A stretch of DNA of 64,000 bases from Chloroflexota bacterium (lineage in GTDB: Bacteria > Chloroflexota > Dehalococcoidia > Bin125). The notes under the pieces were generated by a model. That model saw only the letters and a list, made by a program, of their open reading frames with translations. It was not told where the DNA came from and made no database searches. The translations under genes were made by a program, and so were the position numbers. Within the stretch, counting starts at the first letter, position 1. The number at the start of each line of letters is the position of its first letter. Where the stretch lies: assembly GCA_028875225.1 (NCBI GenBank), contig JAPPFB010000028.1, positions 1 to 64,000 of the forward strand. The letters run 5' to 3'. Positions 47,483-57,729 of this stretch are shown piece by piece.

Positions 47483-48745
47483 CTACCAGAAGAGCAGACC
47501 CGCGATCGCCCCGGTCATACAGGTCGCCATCGTTCCCGCCATGATCGACTTGAGACCCAGTCGAGCCAGCTCCCCACGCCGCTCCGGCACGATCGCGGCC
47601 AGTCCTCCGAGCATGATCCCGACGCTGCCAAAATTGGCGAAGCCACACACGGCGTACGTCATGATCAGGGCGCTCTTTTCGGTCAGCGCGCCCTCCGGCA
47701 GGTTGGACATGTCGATGTAGGCGACCAGCTCATTGAGGACCACCTTCGTACCCAGCAACTGTCCGGCTTCGACCGCGTCGGACCAGGGGATGCCCAACAC
47801 CCAGACGACGGGTGCAAACACCCAGCCAAAGATGCGCTGCAAGGTGAGGTCTGCGCCGCCAACCTCGGGAAACGCGCCGAACACGATGTTGGTCAACTCC
47901 ACCAGCGCGACGAACACGATCAGCATGCCGACGATGTACGCAAACAGGCGCAGCCCGTCAATCGTGCCGCGGGTCAGCGCGTCGATGCCGTTGTCATAGA
48001 GCTGCGCGAACTCGACTCGAGTCTCGTCGGCCGCATCGTCGCCGCGCGGGATCAGGATCAGCGCAATCACCACCGCCGCCGGTGCGCTGATGATCGACGC
48101 AGTCAGCAGATGCCCGGCAGGATCGGGAATGATGCCGTCGAGGATCACGGAGAACAGCACGAACACCGTGCCGGCAATCGTCGCCATGCCGCCGGTCATG
48201 ACGATGAACAGGTCGGAGCGGCTCATGGTTTGCAGATAGGGGCGAACGAGCAGGGGCGCCTCGACCATTCCGATGAAGACGTTGGCGGCGGTCGAAAAAC
48301 TGGCCGCGCCGCTGATGTTCAGGCTCCTGCTCAAGATGAACGCGAATCCGCGAACCACCAGTGGCAACACCCGGTAGTGGTACAGCACCGCCGACAGCGC
48401 CCCAATGAAGATGACTAGGGGCAGCGACCGGAAGGCGAACACGAACGCCGCGCCCGGATATGACTCCTCAAACGGCAACGATCCACCGCCGAGATAGCCA
48501 AACACCAGAGTCGTGCCCGCCTCCGTCGAGCGCACCAGGGCGTCGACACCATCGCCGATCCATTCGAACACGATCTGAGAGCCGGGCAGCTTGATCAGCA
48601 GCGCGGCCAGAGCGATCTGGACGACCAGTCCGGCCGCCGCCGTCCGCCAGGGAAACGCCCGCCGATTCTCACTCAACACCCAGGCCGCGCCGACGATCAG
48701 CAGAATCCCCAGCACTGCCTGGAAGTAGAGCATCCGCGCCTTCAC
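47483..48745 (-). CDS. Concentrative nucleoside transporter (CNT/NupC family)
   Basis: VFIGMVEAPLLVRPYLQTMSRSDLFIVMTGGMATIAGTV...YAVCGFANFGSVGIMLGGLAAIVPERR. Confidence 0.9.
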   Translation of the reverse strand: MKARMLYFQAVLGILLIVGAAWVLSENRRAFPWRTAAAGLVVQIALAALLIKLPGSQIVFEWIGDGVDALVRSTEAGTTLVFGYLGGGSLPFEESYPGAAFVFAFRSLPLVIFIGALSAVLYHYRVLPLVVRGFAFILSRSLNISGAASFSTAANVFIGMVEAPLLVRPYLQTMSRSDLFIVMTGGMATIAGTVFVLFSVILDGIIPDPAGHLLTASIISAPAAVVIALILIPRGDDAADETRVEFAQLYDNGIDALTRGTIDGLRLFAYIVGMLIVFVALVELTNIVFGAFPEVGGADLTLQRIFGWVFAPVVWVLGIPWSDAVEAGQLLGTKVVLNELVAYIDMSNLPEGALTEKSALIMTYAVCGFANFGSVGIMLGGLAAIVPERRGELARLGLKSIMAGTMATCMTGAIAGLLFW

Positions 48746-48825
48746 CCTCGCGTTGAGAACCCGGCGTTGCGTAATCTAGCGCAGGCGATCGCCGACGCCG
48801 GCGAGCATCGGGGCAAAACGTTCGG

Positions 48826-50193
48826 CTACTCGGGCAACCACACAATGATCGTCGTGCCCACGCCCAGCTCACTGTCTGCCGCGATTCGCCCACCGTGCGC
48901 TCTGACGATTTCGCGGGAGATCGCGAGTCCCAGTCCGGCGCCAGGACCGGTTCGCGACTCCGGCTGCCAGAACCGATCAAACAGCCGCGCCAGATCCTCG
49001 GGCGCGATTCCCTCGCCGGTGTCGCGAACACTGAGTTGCAGCCCATCGTCTTCACGCCGCGCCGAGACCGTGATCGAGCCCTCGCGCGTGTGCCCCAGCG
49101 CATTCTCGACCAGGTTGTTCAACACCTGCACCAGGCGGTCGTAGTCGGCGTCCACTGTTGGCACCGTTGGAGAGATCTCGAGTCGTAGGTCGATTCCCTG
49201 CTCCCGGGCTCGAGCAGCAAACATTGATTCGAGGTAACCGAACAGTTCATCCAGATCGATCGGCGACCTCTGCAAACGGGACTGTCCCGCCTCCAGGCGC
49301 GAGAGATCCAGCAGCTGCTCGATCATGCGCAACATTCGCTGAGTTTCAACGTGGATCACCTCAAGCGACGACGCCCGCCGTTCCGGGTCGGTAACGGTGC
49401 CGTCGCGCAACGCCTCGACGAATCCGCGAATTGAGGTCAACGGCGTTCTCAGTTCGTGCGAGACGTCGGCGATGAACCCGCGCATCGCGCGCTCGTTGTC
49501 GGAGACGCGGTCGGCCATGGCATTGAATGCCGACGCCAGTTCGCGCACCTGTGTCGGGCCCGTCTCGGCAGCGCGCATGTCGTAGCGGTCGGGCCCGAAT
49601 CGGCGCACCACGCCGGTCAGGGCTTCGAGCGGTCGCATCAGCTGACGCGACAGCAGCATCGCAATCAGGACCGCCGCCGCCAGTCCAGCGAGAGCGGAGA
49701 CGATCAGGCGGCCGACCAGTTCATCGAGCGAGCCGAAACTGCGGTCGTCGCCAAACGTGACGGCCATCAACACGCCGCTGGCGCCTCGGCTGGTGGAGGT
49801 CGGTGGAGTCAGCACTCTGACCAACGACGGCCGCCAATCGCCTCCAATGTGCAGTTTGGTGTCGAACCAGCCGGTGGCGTCGGCGTGGTTCGCAATGTCG
49901 GCGTAGCCGATGTCCGCCCGTCCATCCTTGAGTCCTCGCGCTGGCTCGAACCCCTGGATCACGCGACCCTCGCCATCAGTCAGAATCACGATCAGACCGG
50001 CGTGCTCGGCCTGTTCGCGGATCAGCGTGACGATTTCTGCCCGGCCATAATCGGCCGCGCGACGCAGGATCCGCACAATCTCGACACTCAACGCATTGCC
50101 GGCCGTGCGCAACTCCGACCGGTCGATGTCGTCGCGATATCCGCCAAACAGGGAAAAGAACACGACAGCGGAAACAGTCACCATGACCAGCAC
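48826..50193 (-). CDS. Sensor histidine kinase
   Basis: HAMP-like; FIADVSHELRTPLTSIRGFVEAL; NLVENALGHT; DTGEGIAPEDLARLFDRFW; GLGLAISREIVRAHGG. Confidence 0.93.
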   Translation of the reverse strand: MLVMVTVSAVVFFSLFGGYRDDIDRSELRTAGNALSVEIVRILRRAADYGRAEIVTLIREQAEHAGLIVILTDGEGRVIQGFEPARGLKDGRADIGYADIANHADATGWFDTKLHIGGDWRPSLVRVLTPPTSTSRGASGVLMAVTFGDDRSFGSLDELVGRLIVSALAGLAAAVLIAMLLSRQLMRPLEALTGVVRRFGPDRYDMRAAETGPTQVRELASAFNAMADRVSDNERAMRGFIADVSHELRTPLTSIRGFVEALRDGTVTDPERRASSLEVIHVETQRMLRMIEQLLDLSRLEAGQSRLQRSPIDLDELFGYLESMFAARAREQGIDLRLEISPTVPTVDADYDRLVQVLNNLVENALGHTREGSITVSARREDDGLQLSVRDTGEGIAPEDLARLFDRFWQPESRTGPGAGLGLAISREIVRAHGGRIAADSELGVGTTIIVWLPE

Positions 50194-50380
50194 GATCCCG
50201 GCGAAGCCGGCGAAGAGCCTGAGTCCGTATCCGCCGGTCAGGATGTGGCACTTCCTCTCGAACTACCCGCGCCATGACTCACATCGAACAGGACGCTGCC
50301 TGGAGTGTTCGGGCGACGAATTTCGAGCGGGATGGGCTGAGTCGCTGTGCCGGGCTGGGGAACGTTCGATTTGGTGTTCA

Positions 50381-50470
50381 GATTTGTCCAGATTCGTCTG
50401 GATTGGTCCGGTTCCTTCCCTCTTAGTCCAGCAGGATCCGCGTGATTCCGCGTGATTCCGCGTGTGTCCC
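50381..50470. repeat. Decamer-periodic repeats between the histidine kinase and response regulator genes
   Basis: gatttgtcca gattcgtctg gattggtccg ... cgtgattccg cgtgattccg cgtgtgtccc. Confidence 0.85.
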
Positions 50471-50491
50471 GTGCGGGACCTGGGCCCGGCT

Positions 50492-51244
50492 TCAGTTCGA
50501 GGCGGAACCATCGGTCTCCACCAGTTTGTAGCCGACGCCCCTGACCGTGACGATGGCCACGCCGGGGTCGTCGTTGTCGGGAGCGAGTTTGCGGCGGAGC
50601 TGATTGACGTGTACATCGACCGTGCGGGTTTCACCGAAGTACTCGTAGCCCCAGACCTGCTCGAGCAGCTGCTCTCGTGTCAATACGATGCCGCAATACT
50701 CGGCCAGTTGCTTGAGCAGTTCGAACTCCTTGTTGCGCAGCTTGAGGGCGCGGCCCGAGAGTGTCGCCTCTCGGCGATCCCAGTCGAGCCGTAGCGGTCC
50801 GACCTCGATCCGACCGCGAGATCCGCGCGCCGCGCTCGTTGTCCCCGACCCGGACGCGCGGCGCAGGATCGCCTTGACCCGGGCCGTCAGCTCGCGGGGA
50901 TGGAACGGCTTGCCCAGATAGTCATCCGCGCCGAGCTCCAGGCCAACGATCCGGTCAACGTCTTCGGAACGGGCCGTCAACATCAGGATCGGCACTTCGC
51001 CGATGGAACCGGCGTCGGCCCGCAGTTCGCGCGTGACCTCATAGCCCGATTTCCTGGGCAGCATCAAGTCGAGCACAATCAGATCGGGACTGTGTTCGCG
51101 CGCGACCGACAGCGCCGATTCGCCGTCTTCGGCGCTGATCACAGCGAATCCCTCGCGTTCGAGATAGAGCGAACAGAGCTCGCGGATGTTCGCTTCGTCA
51201 TCGACCACCAATACGGTCTTGGCGCTGCTGTCACTCGCTGGCAC
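50492..51244 (-). CDS. OmpR/PhoB-family response regulator
   Basis: VLVVDDEANIRELCSLYLEREGF...DLIVLDLMLPRKSGYEV...winged helix TVDVHVNQLRRKL. Confidence 0.93.
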   Translation of the reverse strand: MPASDSSAKTVLVVDDEANIRELCSLYLEREGFAVISAEDGESALSVAREHSPDLIVLDLMLPRKSGYEVTRELRADAGSIGEVPILMLTARSEDVDRIVGLELGADDYLGKPFHPRELTARVKAILRRASGSGTTSAARGSRGRIEVGPLRLDWDRREATLSGRALKLRNKEFELLKQLAEYCGIVLTREQLLEQVWGYEYFGETRTVDVHVNQLRRKLAPDNDDPGVAIVTVRGVGYKLVETDGSASN

Positions 51245-51374
51245 GACCTCGATCCCCTTCCCTGCAATCAACAGTCTCAAGGTCGAGGGTACGCAGCCGC
51301 ATCAGGCCAGGGTCAGGCCTGGGTCAGCGTTGAGTAAACCGGGATGAAGTGGGTTGCGGGAACGACCGCAGGAA

Positions 51375-51587
51375 TCAGCGAGGCATGCGCGGACGGCGAG
51401 TCTTGACCATCGCCCGTCGGCGACGACGCGCGGCTCGGCGCTCCGCCTGGCGCTGCTTCTCGCGATTACTGATGAATCGACGCCGCCGTCTCGCCTCCTG
51501 CAGCACGCCGTCGCGCTGCACCATTTTGTTGAAGCGACGGATCAGGGCCTCGGGACTCTCCTGATCCTTGCGGGTCACCAGTAGCAT
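51375..51587 (-). CDS. rpsU: 30S ribosomal protein S21
   Basis: ESPEALIRRFNKMVQRDGVLQEARRRRRFISNREKQRQAERRAARRRRR. Confidence 0.85.
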   Translation of the reverse strand: MLLVTRKDQESPEALIRRFNKMVQRDGVLQEARRRRRFISNREKQRQAERRAARRRRRAMVKTRRPRMPR

Positions 51588-52028
51588 GTGCGCTCAGTTC
51601 CTCTAGTCCGGCAAGTCTCGGTTTCGCGCAATCAGCCCTCAGGTTAGCAGCACAACTGACTCGCATGGCTCTGACCAGGTGCCCATTTGACGGCAACTGC
51701 CTCGACTGCAATCGACAACACGATGATTGTCCGGCTTATGCCGCTCTTCCCAGCCGGCGTTTCGGGATCGGCGACCGTGCAACCGGCGTGGGATGGTTGT
51801 TTGAGCTCGACCTGGTTCTCGTGTGGGATTCCAGGCCCATCATCTGCCGACGTCCACGCCGCTTCCAGTTCGACATGGGTCTGCTTGACCTCTGCTTCAC
51901 GTTTGTCACGACATGGTTCATGATTTGCCTCTTCGAATCAGACTCCTGCCGATGCCGGCCTTCGAACCGAGTCAAGGTCAGCGTCATCAGTGGCCGCTTC
52001 AAAATCGGGACAGCTGCTGACGTCTCTC

Positions 52029-52835
52029 CTATTGAAGCGACCGACCTCGCCTCCGGCGGATCGCAACCAACGAGCCGACAGCGATCGCGCTGAGCAATGC
52101 AATCATTGCGGCCACCACTGACCAGTTGGCCCCTGCTTCTGCCTTGTCCAGACCGCCGGAGCCGGTTCTGGGCGCATTCGGTCGCTGACGTTCCGGAGCC
52201 GCTTCCGTTTGCGACGAATCTTCGGTCTCATCGAGTTCGTCGCCGTCGGACCCTTCCTGCATCTGGTCGTCGACGGGCTCTGAGTCAGACGGTTCGGCCT
52301 GGCTCTGCATCAGGTCTTCCGACTCGTCCTGATCGTCGGGCTCCCGTTCGGCCGCCTTCTCAGCCACCGCAACGGCGTCCTCGGACGGCACCGCGTTTGC
52401 CGACGACAGAGTCAGCCGCACCTGGATGTCACCACATCCTTTCGGATACATGAACTCCTCCGTCACGACGGACGCGGCGTGACGCTGGCTGTCGACCACA
52501 AACACCACCTTGCAGTCGCCGATCGCCGGCTTGCTGACATCGTGCTTGAAGGTGAAGAAGAAGCCGTTTTCCTGAACCTGAGCCGGCTTAACCGCTTCGC
52601 CGTTGAGAATCGGCGTGATCGTGTCACCAGACTGCAGCGGCTCGCCGTCAATCGTCACGTCGCGCGCATAGCCGAAGAACTGGAAGTAGTAGCGATCCGG
52701 ATTTTGCGACGTGTCCGGATCGTTCTGCGCCTGGGCGCCAGCAGCTACCAGCCAGAGTCCGGCCCACGCGACGACCGCGGCGATCACGAGGCGCGGCAGT
52801 ACTGCCCGAATGCGCCGGCCACGGCCTCGAGACAT
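52029..52835 (-). CDS. Secreted protein with PRTG-S-GG C-terminal sorting-like signal
   Basis: Signal peptide; D/E-rich stalk; NAPRTGSGG...WSVVAAMIALLSAIAVGSLVAIRRRRGR. Confidence 0.7.
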   Translation of the reverse strand: MSRGRGRRIRAVLPRLVIAAVVAWAGLWLVAAGAQAQNDPDTSQNPDRYYFQFFGYARDVTIDGEPLQSGDTITPILNGEAVKPAQVQENGFFFTFKHDVSKPAIGDCKVVFVVDSQRHAASVVTEEFMYPKGCGDIQVRLTLSSANAVPSEDAVAVAEKAAEREPDDQDESEDLMQSQAEPSDSEPVDDQMQEGSDGDELDETEDSSQTEAAPERQRPNAPRTGSGGLDKAEAGANWSVVAAMIALLSAIAVGSLVAIRRRRGRSLQ

Positions 52836-52923
52836 CTCTTCGTCCTTTCCGCAGCGCGTGTCGCTCGCAACAGCGCTGCGCCCGTCCCGAACCCGGGAGT
52901 ATGCGGGATCGGAAGTCGTCCTG

Positions 52924-53631
52924 TTAATCCGCACTGTTGGTGCGTCCACTCATCAGCAGCGCCAGGATTGCGACGCCAAAGGTCAGCAACGCGGTAATCG
53001 CCGCCGCACGCGGCCAGTTGGTCGGTTCCGGGGCGTCGAGCACGCCGCCGGTTCCGGTTCTGGGCGTTGCCGGTCGGACAAGCCGTTGAGACTGCTCGGT
53101 CGCCTCGCCCGCGTCTTCATCTGTCGTCGCGGCACTGTCGCCATTGGAGGCTCCGGTCGGTTGTGAGCTGCCATCGCCGCTCTCGGTCGGCGATTCACCG
53201 GCATCCGGATCGCCCTGCTCACCGTCGTCCGCTGCGACTGTCGATTCGCGCGAATCTGCTGCACCGCCTTCGCTGACCAGCGCCAGGCGCAATCTCAGAT
53301 CACCACAATCCCATTCATACGGAGCGCGGAGACCGTCCACGACGAACGTCACATCACACGAGTCGGGATTCAGATCGCCTGTGCTCACGTCCAGGATCCA
53401 CGCCCCCGCCTGGTTGACGGTGGTACTGGCGACCTCTTCGTCGCCGACCATCGCCGCAATCACGGTACCCGGCCCGACGGCCTCGCCATCGATCGTGATG
53501 TCGCCGCTGAATCCGAAGAATCTCAGAATCGGATCAGACGCCTGCGCGGACGTCAACAGGCCACTGATCAGCACGATCGTCAGAGCCGACCAGACCACGA
53601 TCCATCGCCGTCCAGCGGCCGCGACCTGCAT
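52924..53631 (-). CDS. Secreted protein with PRTG-T-GG C-terminal sorting-like signal; paralog of 52029-52835
   Basis: FFGFSGDITIDGEAVGPGTVI vs FFGYARDVTIDGEPLQSGDTI; ATPRTGTGG...TM. Confidence 0.7.
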   Translation of the reverse strand: MQVAAAGRRWIVVWSALTIVLISGLLTSAQASDPILRFFGFSGDITIDGEAVGPGTVIAAMVGDEEVASTTVNQAGAWILDVSTGDLNPDSCDVTFVVDGLRAPYEWDCGDLRLRLALVSEGGAADSRESTVAADDGEQGDPDAGESPTESGDGSSQPTGASNGDSAATTDEDAGEATEQSQRLVRPATPRTGTGGVLDAPEPTNWPRAAAITALLTFGVAILALLMSGRTNSAD

Positions 53632-53921
53632 CAATGCGTCCTCTCGCGAAGCACTGTCTGCACTTTGCGTCCTGAGGACGAGGGCAAGCAACCGGCGCAT
53701 TACGCGCGGCGACGAGGCTTTACGCAGCCTCAACAATCATGAGCGCTCGGGGCGCGCAGAACCCGCAGCAATGTTCATGTTGTGAGGCCGCGACCAGGGA
53801 TCAGGGCTCAGAACGTCAGAGAATCGTGATCACCGGGCAGGGCACAGCGCACCACCGTTCAGCAGCAACAGCGGAGACCGACCAGCAGACTGAGGCTGGC
53901 AGACCGAGGCCAGCAGCGACC

Positions 53922-55241
53922 CTACGTCGTTGCCAGTGCCGCAGGTGAAATGCCGACCGGTTCCGAGTCCTCGGGCAGGTCGAAGGGACCGGGCAGGTCG
54001 AGTTCCTGGGCCATCTCCCTAACGGCCGGCAACACTTCTTCGCCCATCAGGCGCAGCGATCGCATGGAGTCTTCGTGAGACATCGATCCGTCACCGTCCC
54101 AGAAGCAGATGCTTCCAGGCCGAATGAACTCCAACACATGACGGATCTTGGGCAGCACCGTCTTGGGCGTACCGGAGATGATGCTGTACGACTCCTCCAG
54201 ACCGCGATAGGTGTCGTCGGTGTCGGCGAAGCCCTCGGCGGCGTCCAGCGTGAGCCGCTTGTAATCGTTCGGATTGACCTCGCTGGCGCCACGCGACTGC
54301 TCGACATGCCGGACGCCTGCCGTCGGCAATAGCCGCCGACGATCGATCATGCCGGGCAGATTCTGAATGTGACGTCTCACGTCGCCGCGCGAGCCCTCCA
54401 GGAAAATGTTGCCGGGGCCGGTCAGGTACTTGCGTCCGACTTCCTCGGCCAGCTCTTCGGTTTCGTCGACGTGGACTTTCCACAGATAGCCGCGATGCTG
54501 CGGGCCGGCCTCGTAGCCGAACTCGGCCGCGATCTTGTCGTAGTAGGCAAACGAGTCACGGGTTGGCGCCAGCCGGGTCGCGAGCATCACATAGGGATAG
54601 CGCCGCTCGGCTGCCCAGGCGACCGTTCGCTGTGAGACCGCTCCCGGAATCCAGATCGGCGGGTGCGGCTTCTGCAACGGCTTCGACCAGGGATTCACGT
54701 AGCGATAGTCGTAGTGTTCTCCCTCCCAGCGGAAGGGGCCGGCGTCGGTCCAGGCTTTGACCACGAGGTCGTGCGCTTCCTGGTATCGCTCCCAGTTGTA
54801 TGGCGACTGCGAGTTGTGCGCCAGCGATTCGCGGCCTGTGCCTCGGACCCAGCCCGTGATCAGGCGACCGCCCGAGATCATGTCAATCTCGGCCAGCGTT
54901 TCAGCCAACCAGAGCGGATCCTCCCAGATCGGCAGAATGTTCCCGAGCAGGCAGATCTTTGCTCGCTGCGTGATTCGAGCCAGGATTGCCGCCTCAACGT
55001 TGATCACCGACCCCATGCAAAATGGGGTCGAGTGATGCTCGTTGAGCACGATGCCGTCGAACCCCGCCTCCTCGGCGGCGACCGCCTCGTCGAGGTAGCG
55101 GTGATACAGATTGGCGCCCAGCACGGGATCGTATTCGTCATTCGACGAGTCGAGGTCGGTCAACCGCCGTCCGGTCCTTCCCCACCACGACGCTTCCGGA
55201 TCCTGGTACGGCCGCTCTGTGAACCAACCAATAAACATCAT
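53922..55241 (-). CDS. LLM class flavin-dependent oxidoreductase (luciferase-like)
   Basis: AEEAGFDGIVLNEHHSTPFCMGSVINVEAAILARITQRAKICLLGNILPIWEDPLWLAETLAEIDMISGGRLITGWVRGTG. Confidence 0.93.
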   Translation of the reverse strand: MMFIGWFTERPYQDPEASWWGRTGRRLTDLDSSNDEYDPVLGANLYHRYLDEAVAAEEAGFDGIVLNEHHSTPFCMGSVINVEAAILARITQRAKICLLGNILPIWEDPLWLAETLAEIDMISGGRLITGWVRGTGRESLAHNSQSPYNWERYQEAHDLVVKAWTDAGPFRWEGEHYDYRYVNPWSKPLQKPHPPIWIPGAVSQRTVAWAAERRYPYVMLATRLAPTRDSFAYYDKIAAEFGYEAGPQHRGYLWKVHVDETEELAEEVGRKYLTGPGNIFLEGSRGDVRRHIQNLPGMIDRRRLLPTAGVRHVEQSRGASEVNPNDYKRLTLDAAEGFADTDDTYRGLEESYSIISGTPKTVLPKIRHVLEFIRPGSICFWDGDGSMSHEDSMRSLRLMGEEVLPAVREMAQELDLPGPFDLPEDSEPVGISPAALATT

Positions 55242-55300
55242 CAGCTCCCATCGCCGCTCGGAGTCTCAGGCTGACTGCAAGGTACCGCACGACATGGGGA

Positions 55301-55702
55301 TCAGCGGATGAGCTCGATCTTGGCAATTGAGTCCAGCTCAGCTTCGATCCAGGGACGATCCCCAGTGAGCACAAGAGCACTCAGCCGAATCGCGAGCGCC
55401 AAGCAGCAACGGTCACCGAGGGACAGTCGATTGGCCTTCTCTTCGCCGAAGAGGAATCCCGCGGTCGTCGCATCGGCTTCCGGGACAGGCACAACTTCAT
55501 ATCCCAGTGCCGCCAGCTTCGGGAGAATCAAGTCGTGAGGCATGCCGTACGCGATCAGCTTGGAGATCACTTCCGCGTGATTCGCCGCGCTAACGATTGC
55601 GCCCTCGCCGAGCGCTCGGCGAACTCGATCGGCGCCTGCTTCCTTCCGGAGCACTGCCAGGATCGCTGACGCATCAAGGACGACATCAGCCACCAGGTTC
55701 AC
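55301..55702 (-). CDS. vapC: PIN-domain VapC-type toxin
   Basis: VVLDASAILAVLRKEAGADRVRRAL...LGDRCCLALAIRLSALVLTGDRPW. Confidence 0.88.
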   Translation of the reverse strand: MNLVADVVLDASAILAVLRKEAGADRVRRALGEGAIVSAANHAEVISKLIAYGMPHDLILPKLAALGYEVVPVPEADATTAGFLFGEEKANRLSLGDRCCLALAIRLSALVLTGDRPWIEAELDSIAKIELIR

Positions 55703-56012
55703 GTTCCACTTCGGCGCGACGGTCGGCGATCAACTCATCGACCAGCGATACCCCGCGAGGCACGTGCAAGTCGACAAGCGATTGGATATCGCGGATGGCA
55801 GTGTCTAGCTCCACGGGCGACGGCCTCGGACGCGGGCCGAAGAAGGATTCGTGTGATTGAGAGAGAGCCTTGATGCGTTGAAGTCGCTGCAAGCGTGCTG
55901 CTTCGAGATCTGTAGCGGCACTCGATTCGTCCTCGGCCGAAGTTATCCGCGCTTCGTACGCGGTGCCTGGCTGCTCTGCGAGTTGTTGTAGGCAGCGATC
56001 AGAGTGAGCCAT
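55686..56012 (-). CDS. VapB-like antitoxin partner
   Basis: Overlaps vapC; C-terminal VSLVDELIADRRAEVEREPGG typical of antitoxin tails; long N-terminus. Confidence 0.55.
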   Translation of the reverse strand: MAHSDRCLQQLAEQPGTAYEARITSAEDESSAATDLEAARLQRLQRIKALSQSHESFFGPRPRPSPVELDTAIRDIQSLVDLHVPRGVSLVDELIADRRAEVEREPGG

Positions 56013-56107
56013 CTCAAACCTCGCATGTCGTTGTTGGGAGTGTGCCAACCCAATCATCCCGATTGTGCGCGCTCGCCCCCGCTCTCCGCCATTAGGCTGA
56101 ATGCTAG

Positions 56108-56183
56108 TGGCACGCCCGGAGGGAATCGAACCCCCGACCCCCAGGTCCGAAGCCTGGTGCTCTATCCGCTGAGCTACGGGCGC
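56108..56183 (-). tRNA. tRNA-Arg(TCG), CCA encoded
   Basis: Reverse complement GCGCCCGTAGCTCAGCGGATAGAGCACCAGGCTTCGGACCTGGGGGTCGGGGGTTCGATTCCCTCCGGGCGTGCCA; loop CTTCGGA. Confidence 0.96.
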
Positions 56184-56238
56184 ACGGTGTCAGCTTACTC
56201 CGCAGGGTCCGCCCTGCCCGCACGTTGCCGATTTGACG

Positions 56239-57636
56239 ATGGTTCAACGCACACCCAGCCAACACGCTCGATCGACCCGCGGCGGCAACCTGGGAACGGA
56301 ACCGTCGTCGGCCGTCTGGGATGTGGTCGCCCGAGTCGACGCCGGCGAACTGGCGACCGCCGCCGCGTTGCTGCACAACCTGCACCCTGCCGACCAGGCG
56401 GACGCGCTGGCGGCGCTCGACGGCAAGGAGCGGCGCCGTCTGCTTGACCGGATCGACTCTCACACGCTGGCCGAACTGCTTCCCTTCCTGACGCCCGAAG
56501 AACTGGAACACGTCGCACCGGACGTTGCGCTGCCGCAACTGACCGCAGCGCTCGGCGAGACCCCGGCTCAACTGGGCGCCGATGTGCTCCACGCCCTGCC
56601 GCAGACCGACGCCGAGCTGGTGCTCGACCGCCTGCCCAAGGCTGGCCTGGTTGAGCCGCTGCTCCAGCACGAGGACGACTCGGCCGGCGGCATCATGGCC
56701 CCGGAGCTGATGGTGCTCGGACCTCACCTCGCCGCCGAGCAGGCGCTCACCGTATTGCGAGCGGCGTCGCCGGCTCCAACCGTCCGCGACACGGTCTACA
56801 TCGTCGACACCGAAGGCGTGCTGCTCGGCTCGGTCGGCCTACACTCCCTCGTCTTCGCGCCGCCAATGACGGCGATGCGCGACTTGATGGAACCGATCGG
56901 TCCAACCGTCACGACTGACATGGACCAGGAGGACGCGCTCAAGATCTTGCAGCGGTTCGGCCTGCACGCGCTGCCCGTTCTCGACAGCGAAGGACGTCTG
57001 GTCGGCGTGGCCACGTCAGACGATCTCCTCGACATCGCCCAGCAGGAGGCGACCGAGGACATGTACCGGCTCGTCGGTCTCGTCGATGACGAAGCGTTGA
57101 CGGCGCCGGTCGCGACCGCGCTCAGGCGCCGTCTGCCCTGGCTCCTGCTCAACCTCGCCACTGCCTTCGCCGCCGCGGCAGTGGTGGCGGCCTTCGAGGA
57201 CACACTCGCGCGGGTCGCAGCGCTCGCGATCTTCTTGCCGATCATCGCCGGTCAGGGCGGCAATGCCGGCATGCAGGTCACGACGCTCGCCGTCCGTGCG
57301 ATGGCGCTGGGCGAATTCGATCGTCACTTCACGCGTCTGGTCCTGCCGCGCGAAACGATCATCGGCATCGTCTCGGGCATCGCATTTGGACTGCTCGTCG
57401 GAGTCGTCGGATGGGTCTGGCAGGACAACCCCTGGCTCGGCGTCGCGGTTGGCGCGGCGATGTTGGGCACGATGATTGTGGCCGGCCTGTTTGGACTGTT
57501 GATCCCAATCATCCTGCGCGGACTCGGCGCGGATCCGGCTCTCGCAGCCAGCATTTTCGTGACAACAGCGACCGACATGCTCGGATTCCTCTTCTTTCTC
57601 GGTCTCGCCGCGCTCCTCATTCAACGCATCGCTTGA
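56239..57636 (+). CDS. mgtE: Magnesium transporter MgtE
   Basis: N domain LHPADQADALAAL; CBS pair; LPIIAGQGGNAGMQVTTLAVRAMALGEF. Confidence 0.93.
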   Translation: MVQRTPSQHARSTRGGNLGTEPSSAVWDVVARVDAGELATAAALLHNLHPADQADALAALDGKERRRLLDRIDSHTLAELLPFLTPEELEHVAPDVALPQLTAALGETPAQLGADVLHALPQTDAELVLDRLPKAGLVEPLLQHEDDSAGGIMAPELMVLGPHLAAEQALTVLRAASPAPTVRDTVYIVDTEGVLLGSVGLHSLVFAPPMTAMRDLMEPIGPTVTTDMDQEDALKILQRFGLHALPVLDSEGRLVGVATSDDLLDIAQQEATEDMYRLVGLVDDEALTAPVATALRRRLPWLLLNLATAFAAAAVVAAFEDTLARVAALAIFLPIIAGQGGNAGMQVTTLAVRAMALGEFDRHFTRLVLPRETIIGIVSGIAFGLLVGVVGWVWQDNPWLGVAVGAAMLGTMIVAGLFGLLIPIILRGLGADPALAASIFVTTATDMLGFLFFLGLAALLIQRIA

Positions 57637-57729
57637 CGCGATTGACATTGGCGCCAGCCGGTCGGTGATACTCTGACTTGACGCGGCAGTTGTCGACCTC
57701 AGTGTCCTGCTGGCGCGATCTTCGCGCGT

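Noticed and set aside
47231-48418. 395-aa plus-strand ORF opposite the CNT transporter
   Set aside because: H/D/R/Q-rich antisense shadow of a hydrophobic transporter gene.
54855-55100. Short GC palindromes and terminator-like hairpins inside the LLM oxidoreductase gene
   Set aside because: No consistent stem-loop plus U-tract; explained by coding GC content.
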